Positions 59,424-64,000 of a DNA stretch of 64,000 nt are shown here, piece after piece. The notes beneath the pieces were generated by a model. It ran no database searches, had not been told where the DNA came from, and saw only the letters and a program-made list of their open reading frames with translations. The DNA is from Capsulimonas corticalis (GTDB taxonomy: Bacteria; Armatimonadota; Armatimonadia; Armatimonadales; Capsulimonadaceae): the NCBI RefSeq assembly GCF_003574315.2, contig NZ_AP025739.1:2542001-2606000 (forward strand), in the 5' to 3' direction. The translations under genes were made by a program, and so were the position numbers. Numbering within the stretch: position 1 is the first letter of the stretch; every line of letters begins with the position of its first letter.

Positions 59424-61907
59424 ATGAACGTCCGCGCCCATAAGAATGTCGTTTCAGATCCGCTCCCAGGCGCAAACTTGGCGGACGCCGAGGACGCCAA
59501 ACGTCAGGCGCGGATCCTGCACGCCGTCCTGTCCAGCCCCTCCGATTTCATCTTCGTTCTGGATCTTCAAGGCCGTCATCTTTTTGTCGGGGAAACAGCT
59601 TTGCGCGCGCTTGGCGCGGAGCGCGAGGCGATCCTGGGCAAAACCCTGTTCGAGATCCCGCTTCCCGAGGCGCTGGCGCAGCACGTCCATCAGTGCTTCC
59701 AGCAGACCGTCGCGACAGGGCAAACGCTGCAAAGCGAGATGGAGGCGCTCACTCCGTTCGGGCAGCGCCGGTTTCAGTACCTCTACACGCCTCTCTTCTC
59801 CGAGAACTCCGAGATCGAAGCGGTCCTCGTCAATAGCCGCGATGTCACCGATGAGCGCCGGGTGCTGGACGCGCTTACGGAAAGCGATGTTCGCTTTGAA
59901 ACACTGCTGGAGCGCTGCCATGACGCCATCGCCGTCTCGAAGGACGGCGTCCATATCTTCGCCAATCGCGCCTACGCGAATATGTTTGTCTGCGACAGCC
60001 CCGACGAAATTCGCGGGCTTCCTGTTTTAGATTTGATTGCGCCGTCCGCGCGGGAGAGCATCGCCGCGCGGATCCGTCTTCGCGGCGCCGGCGGCGCCGT
60101 GGAGACGATCTATGTGACGCGCGGCCTTCGCCGGAACGGCGAGGAATTCGACATGGAGACGCGCGTCTCCACATACCAGTGGCGCGATGAGATGTATACG
60201 CTCGTGATCCTGCGCGACGTCTCCGAGGAGCGCCGGCGAGATTCGCTCCAGCGCGAGCAGACGGCCGCGCTCAAGAGTCACCAGGATTGGCTCGAAACCG
60301 TGCTGAACCTGCTGCCGGTCGGCCTGCTTTTCGTGGAGCCGGGAACGGGGCGCGTGGTGTTCGCCAACCGTACGGCCGATGAGCTTGCCGGCGGCGGCCT
60401 CGTGTCCGGGCTTGCGGCCGATGAGGGCCGCGATAATTATCCCTGTTTCGACCACTCCGGCCGGCGGCTGACGATGGACGAGCTGCCGTCGACGCGCGTG
60501 GCGCGCGGCGAGTCGCTGCGCGGCCTGGAGATTATCTGGCGGACGCCCTCGGGCGACCGGCCGCTGCTGGTGTTCGGCGACACGATCCCGGCGCTGCACG
60601 GCCACGACGAAATGGGCGCCGTGGTGTTTCAGGATATCGGCGAGCAGAAGGACTTGCAGAAGCAGCTCGCGGCGTCCTACGAACGGGAATGGCTGATCAA
60701 TTGGATCGGGGCGACGATCCGCGGGACGATGAACTCTTCCGAGATCCCCGCCGCGACGGTGGCCGCGCTGGGGTCCGCGCTGCGCGCCGATCGTTGCTAT
60801 TTCATCTTTTACGATTTAGAGCAGGGGCGTTCGTGGATCAATGACGAGTGGCGTTCCGGGGATCTGAGCTCGCTGGTGGGGGAGCACGAGCTTTCCTGCC
60901 ACGATCAGATCCTGGAAGCCTATCAGCGCTCCGTCGGGCAAACGCTGATCATCAGCGATATTGTCTCCGACACGCGCTTCTCCGGGATCGCGGACGAAAT
61001 GGCGCGTCTTGGCCTGAGGTCGGGGATCCGGGTGCCGCTCTATGAGGGGCAGACGCTGGTGGCGGCGCTTGTGGTGACGATGGCGAACTCGGGACGGGAA
61101 TGGACACAGGACGAGGTGGCTCTCACGGAGGCGGTCGCCTCCGTCTCGCGGACCGCCGCCGAGGCGGCGCGCACCCTCGAACGTGAGCGCAATATCGCGA
61201 ACAACCTCCAGAATGCGCTCAAGCCGGCGCCTCCGCCGTCCGTGGCGGGATTGGACGTCGCCGATTTCCATCGGGCCGCGCTGGACGAAGCCAGCGTCGG
61301 CGGGGACTTTTACGATGTCTTCGCCTTGAAGGAGGGAGTGACGGCCCTTGTGCTTGGCGACGTCTCCGGCAAGGGACTGGCCGCCGCCGCCCAGGTGGCT
61401 ACCGTGCGCAACATGCTTCGCACCGTGCTTTATCTGCACGAAGATCCGGCGCAGGCCGTCACGACCCTGAACGGCCTGGTGGTGACCCACGATCTGCTGC
61501 GTGGCTTTGTCACTTTGTTCGTGGGCTGCTATGACTCCGACAGCCGCACCCTGACCTATGTTTCCTGCGGACACGAACCCGGACTTCTGCAAGGGGCGGA
61601 CGGCGGCGCCGTCTGCCTGCTGCCGGCGACCGGGCCAGTGCTCGGGATCGACGCCAACGCGTCGTTTACCGCCGAGCGTTACACGCTGTCTCCAGGGGAT
61701 CGGTTTTTGGTCTATACGGACGGGCTTTCGGAAGCCGGTCCCGACCGGTCGAACCTGCTCGGCTCCGAGGGCCTCGCCGCCATGCTGGAGGCGAAAGGCG
61801 ACCCCAGCGCGACCGCGCTCATGGCCCGCGTGATGGATGGGGTCAAAGCGTGGACGGGCGGCAGCCTGCGGGACGACGCCTGCATGCTGGCGTCCGTGGT
61901 GGCCTGA
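59424..61907 (+). CDS. PAS/GAF-sensing SpoIIE-type serine phosphatase
   Basis: From ATG 59424, with AAGGAA 6 bases upstream, an 827-residue cytoplasmic protein. It holds three PAS-like domains (about 30-145, SSPSDFIFVLDLQGRHLFVGE; 150-270, ERCHDAIAVSKDGVHIFANRAY; 290-400, NLLPVGLLFVEPGTGRVVFANRTA), a GAF domain (415-565, DRCYFIFYDLEQGRSW), and a PP2C/SpoIIE phosphatase (590-825, ASVGGDFYDVFALKEGVTALVLGDVSGKGLAAAAQ, YTDGLSEAGPDRSN). The metal-binding Asp residues of GGDFYD, LGDVSGKG and TDGLSE are present. It should remove phosphate from an anti-sigma antagonist in a partner-switching system, but no RsbW/RsbV genes are near. Confidence 0.9.
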   Translation: MNVRAHKNVVSDPLPGANLADAEDAKRQARILHAVLSSPSDFIFVLDLQGRHLFVGETALRALGAEREAILGKTLFEIPLPEALAQHVHQCFQQTVATGQTLQSEMEALTPFGQRRFQYLYTPLFSENSEIEAVLVNSRDVTDERRVLDALTESDVRFETLLERCHDAIAVSKDGVHIFANRAYANMFVCDSPDEIRGLPVLDLIAPSARESIAARIRLRGAGGAVETIYVTRGLRRNGEEFDMETRVSTYQWRDEMYTLVILRDVSEERRRDSLQREQTAALKSHQDWLETVLNLLPVGLLFVEPGTGRVVFANRTADELAGGGLVSGLAADEGRDNYPCFDHSGRRLTMDELPSTRVARGESLRGLEIIWRTPSGDRPLLVFGDTIPALHGHDEMGAVVFQDIGEQKDLQKQLAASYEREWLINWIGATIRGTMNSSEIPAATVAALGSALRADRCYFIFYDLEQGRSWINDEWRSGDLSSLVGEHELSCHDQILEAYQRSVGQTLIISDIVSDTRFSGIADEMARLGLRSGIRVPLYEGQTLVAALVVTMANSGREWTQDEVALTEAVASVSRTAAEAARTLERERNIANNLQNALKPAPPPSVAGLDVADFHRAALDEASVGGDFYDVFALKEGVTALVLGDVSGKGLAAAAQVATVRNMLRTVLYLHEDPAQAVTTLNGLVVTHDLLRGFVTLFVGCYDSDSRTLTYVSCGHEPGLLQGADGGAVCLLPATGPVLGIDANASFTAERYTLSPGDRFLVYTDGLSEAGPDRSNLLGSEGLAAMLEAKGDPSATALMARVMDGVKAWTGGSLRDDACMLASVVA

Positions 61908-62194
61908 GCGTCGTCGCCTTCTCCCTTCGTTCGGCTCCAGGCGACGCAGCCGTCGTCATATCAGGATTTACCTCATAGTAGTTGTTATTTATAGATGTTA
62001 CGCTGGCAACGTATCCGCATAACATCAGTTATTAAAATAGCGATATGCTATCCAGTCCCCAGTAAATGGCCGATTCTTTTCCGCTTTTCGCTAAACAAAT
62101 CCCGCATGGAACATTTTGGGGAGCCGCTCTGTCTGTCTTGTAACGGCAAGATCAACGCGATCTTCTCTGACCGATAGCAACTTTGGAGGAAACG

Positions 62195-62641
62195 ATGTCG
62201 AACAAATATAAGATTTCCGTAGCGGTTATTGCTGGAATTGCAACCTTGGGCTTGGCGAGTCTGACGGCGGCGAAGCCGGCGGCCGCCGCGAACCCGGCGC
62301 ATACGCTGACCGCGCAGGCGCGGTCGAATTGGGACGGCGGCTACGATCAGAACAACTGGCGCGATCGCAACGTCCAGTCTGCGAGTTTTAGGGATCGCCT
62401 GCGCAACGCCGAGCGTGAGCGCCGCGAGCGTGAAATTCGCGAGCGCGAATGGCGCCGCAATCACGACCGTGATGACCAGCGCAATTGGGACCGCGACCAC
62501 GCTCGCGACGATCGCAATCAGTGGGATCGCGGCAACCACGATGGCTGGGATAAAGACCACAACGGCCATCGCGATCGTGACGACCGCCACGACCGCGACG
62601 ACCATCGCAATTGGGACCGGGATCAGGATCACAACCGCTAA
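62195..62641 (+). CDS. Secreted highly charged Asp/Arg/His-rich protein
   Basis: From ATG 62195, with GGAGGAA before it, a 148-residue protein. It has a signal peptide (VAVIAGIATLGLASLTAAKPAAAAN) and a mature part built of near-repeats of D, R, H, N and W (RDDQRNWDRDHARDD, DRDDRHDRDDHRNWDRD). Such sequence has no globular fold and resembles other low-complexity envelope proteins that may bind metals or stress ligands. Function unknown. The previous 287 bases (61908-62194) hold no further gene. Confidence 0.75.
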   Translation: MSNKYKISVAVIAGIATLGLASLTAAKPAAAANPAHTLTAQARSNWDGGYDQNNWRDRNVQSASFRDRLRNAERERREREIREREWRRNHDRDDQRNWDRDHARDDRNQWDRGNHDGWDKDHNGHRDRDDRHDRDDHRNWDRDQDHNR

Positions 62642-62680
62642 TCCGCTGCCTGAGGGGATGATGCGCCGCAGCCCGGGCGG

Positions 62681-63391
62681 CTACGCCAGGGCTGCGACGA
62701 CGCCGGCCGCGATCAGCGCGGCGGCCCAGAGTCCATCGAGGTTGAACCAGGTTTTGCGCAGCAGCGACAGCCCCAGTTTTTCGTAGACGACGATGGCGAC
62801 CACTCCCGCGACCAGCAAGTGGCTGAGGGTATGGAGACCGACCGCGCCCAGGGAGGACCAGACGCCAGGGACGGCGTGGACCGCAGCGGAGGCGGGATGG
62901 GCGAGCATGGGGCAATTCGCCGGCATGTTCGCCATTGCCTGTCGTGAGAGGGCGGGCGCGGCGGCGGCCGGCTTGCCGATCTCCAGCAAGACAGGGACCA
63001 GCATGAGCCCAGCGCCATGCGCGGACGCCATGAGAAACGACCATGCCGTCAGATCCCGAAACCCGACGCGCATCCCCACCCAGCGCGGATGCCGCGTGCG
63101 GAGGAGCTTGTAAGCGCCGAAGCCGCAGAGGCCGGCCGCGAAGACCCACTTCACCGCCGCAACCGGCAGCACATAGCGCGCCGCGATGACCAGCAGCGCG
63201 ACGGCGGCGATGGACGCCGCGTGGCCGAGCGCGATCGGCGGCAGCGCGCGCAGCACCGCCGACCGCTTCTTCTCCTGCAAGCCGAGCGAGACGGCGAATA
63301 GCCAGCCCATGCCGGGATTAATTCCATGAAACGCGCCGAGAAGCGCCAGCGTGATCCAGGGCCAATCGCCGTGGAGTGCGGGAAGGTGCAT
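62681..63391 (-). CDS. Multi-pass membrane protein linked to the SBP56 gene
   Basis: The start at ATG 63391, with GGAG 6 bases upstream, gives 236 residues; a longer in-frame extension to 63778 would run through the SBP56 gene on the same strand and is rejected. About six transmembrane helices are visible. The first carries WITLALLGAFHGINPGMGWLFAVSLGL, distantly like the His-containing helix of NicO/UreH/TauE-type transporters. It is 11 bases downstream of the selenium-binding protein gene, so it belongs to that operon; a role in metal or sulfur handling is a guess. Confidence 0.72.
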   Translation of the reverse strand: MHLPALHGDWPWITLALLGAFHGINPGMGWLFAVSLGLQEKKRSAVLRALPPIALGHAASIAAVALLVIAARYVLPVAAVKWVFAAGLCGFGAYKLLRTRHPRWVGMRVGFRDLTAWSFLMASAHGAGLMLVPVLLEIGKPAAAAPALSRQAMANMPANCPMLAHPASAAVHAVPGVWSSLGAVGLHTLSHLLVAGVVAIVVYEKLGLSLLRKTWFNLDGLWAAALIAAGVVAALA

Positions 63392-63402
63392 GGCGGGCTC
63401 CG

Positions 63403-64000
63403 TTACGGGAAGCAGTAGGAGTCGGAAGAGGCGTCGCCTCCCTCCAGACGAACCTGGTGCGGGCGCTCGTCGGGAAAAGCCCGGAAAAACTTCGGATCGG
63501 GCGTCAGCCCGCCGCCGGGATCGACATCCAGCTTGGCGAGCCAGCCGTCCAGCCCGTCCGGATAGAACTGCTGGTCCCAGCTGGCGTAGAGCGAGTTCGT
63601 CAGATAAACCCGCTTGCCGTCGCGGCTCACCTCCACCATCTGCGGGCCGCCGTTCAGCGGCCCGGTGCTGGGATGCGCCGCGCGCCGCACGATGCCGCCC
63701 AGATGCACTGATCCGGTCTCCTTCGGCGCGAAGGGGTCCGTCACATCGTATTGTTTCAATTCCCCCGTTCCCCAGCACGAGACGTAGAGAAACTTATCCT
63801 CCAGATCCAGGTTGATGTCCGTGACCAGCGGCGGAACCGCGCCGAATGGCTTGAGGGCCGGCGGCAGCAGGTCCACATCGGCCGGTTCGGCGGGAATCTC
63901 GATCACTTTGCGGATCTTCCATTCATTTTTCTCCCGATACCACGCCCAGACGGACGCCGAGAGATCCTTGATCGAGACGACCACGCCGACGAAGCCGTAA
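63403..64000 (-). CDS. Selenium-binding protein SBP56 / methanethiol oxidase type, 5' end cut by window
   Basis: The frame is open to the right edge (YGFVGVVVSIKDLSASVWAWYRE), so only the C-terminal ~199 residues are seen. The pattern FLYVSCWGTGELKQYDVTDPFAPKETGSVHLGGI, QMVEVSRDGKRVYLTNSLYASWDQQFYPDGLDGWLAKLDV and PHQVRLEGGDASSDSYCFP is that of the SBP56 seven-bladed propeller, which in bacteria oxidises methanethiol with copper. The end agrees with the family. A membrane protein gene follows 11 bases later. Confidence 0.9.
   Translation of the reverse strand, partial: YGFVGVVVSIKDLSASVWAWYREKNEWKIRKVIEIPAEPADVDLLPPALKPFGAVPPLVTDINLDLEDKFLYVSCWGTGELKQYDVTDPFAPKETGSVHLGGIVRRAAHPSTGPLNGGPQMVEVSRDGKRVYLTNSLYASWDQQFYPDGLDGWLAKLDVDPGGGLTPDPKFFRAFPDERPHQVRLEGGDASSDSYCFP

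Noticed and set aside
63392-63778. N-terminal extension of the membrane protein gene to 63778
   Set aside because: It overlaps the SBP56 gene in another frame; the ATG at 63391 has a ribosome site and starts the hydrophobic part.

Overview
The window is high-GC bacterial DNA from a diderm that degrades glycans and makes carotenoids. Three genes carry a G|FTLIE prepilin leader and end in an FxxVDGHVK motif (DUF1559 type). Together with several very large secreted glycoside hydrolases (GH31, GH36-like, GH92, GH27, GH51/GH44-like), an ExbB/ExbD set and TonB-like architecture, these suggest Armatimonadota, perhaps a Capsulimonas relative. That placement is an inference from gene style; no rRNA or other phylogenetic marker is present. 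There are no CRISPR arrays, insertion sequences or prophage genes. Two tRNA genes are present (Arg-TCT, Gly-TCC).

Layout. 1-2454: two divergent prepilin-like genes with matching promoters, then a small lipoprotein and a terminator. 2481-8154: a GntR/LacI-type regulator divergent from a GH31 + GH36-like operon. 8164-10389: P450 and HAF-repeat protein. 10582-14858: SnoaL-like protein, a large inverted repeat, and a secreted clan GH-A hydrolase. 15007-19763: DinB-like protein, Gfo/Idh/MocA oxidoreductase, a YhaM-type OB/HD protein fused to a LexA-type S24 peptidase domain, and an acyltransferase. 20036-24921: GAPDH with a palindromic operator facing a CGNR regulator, then GyrI-like, J-domain and AraC genes. 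25186-31399: prepilin, GH92 and GH27. 31475-35866: DUF1152, VOC, DinB, a small membrane protein and a solitary MutL-like ATPase. 35867-41903: small accessory genes, including a nucleotidyltransferase/HTH toxin-antitoxin-like pair, AlkD-like, Uma2 and DUF2314. 41127-45027: carotenoid genes (split lycopene cyclase, phytoene desaturase, phytoene synthase) plus a decayed cyclase fragment. 45159-50258: an unknown secreted protein behind a Pho-box-like array, then exbB-exbD-exbD plus a TonB-like protein that ends in PA14. 50494-58426: Na+/solute symporter, S53 peptidase, tRNAs and a GH51/GH44-like enzyme with two CBM96-type modules. 58895-64000: deaminase remnant, PAS/GAF/SpoIIE phosphatase, charged secreted protein, membrane protein and the end of a selenium-binding (SBP56) gene.

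How the genes fit together. Most of the window serves uptake and breakdown of plant or microbial glycans: secreted hydrolases, carbohydrate-sensing regulators and an SSS symporter. Several genes carry recognisable operators. The strongest candidates for undescribed biology are the HD/S24 fusion (residues match LexA cleavage geometry) and the ExbB/ExbD/PA14 operon.
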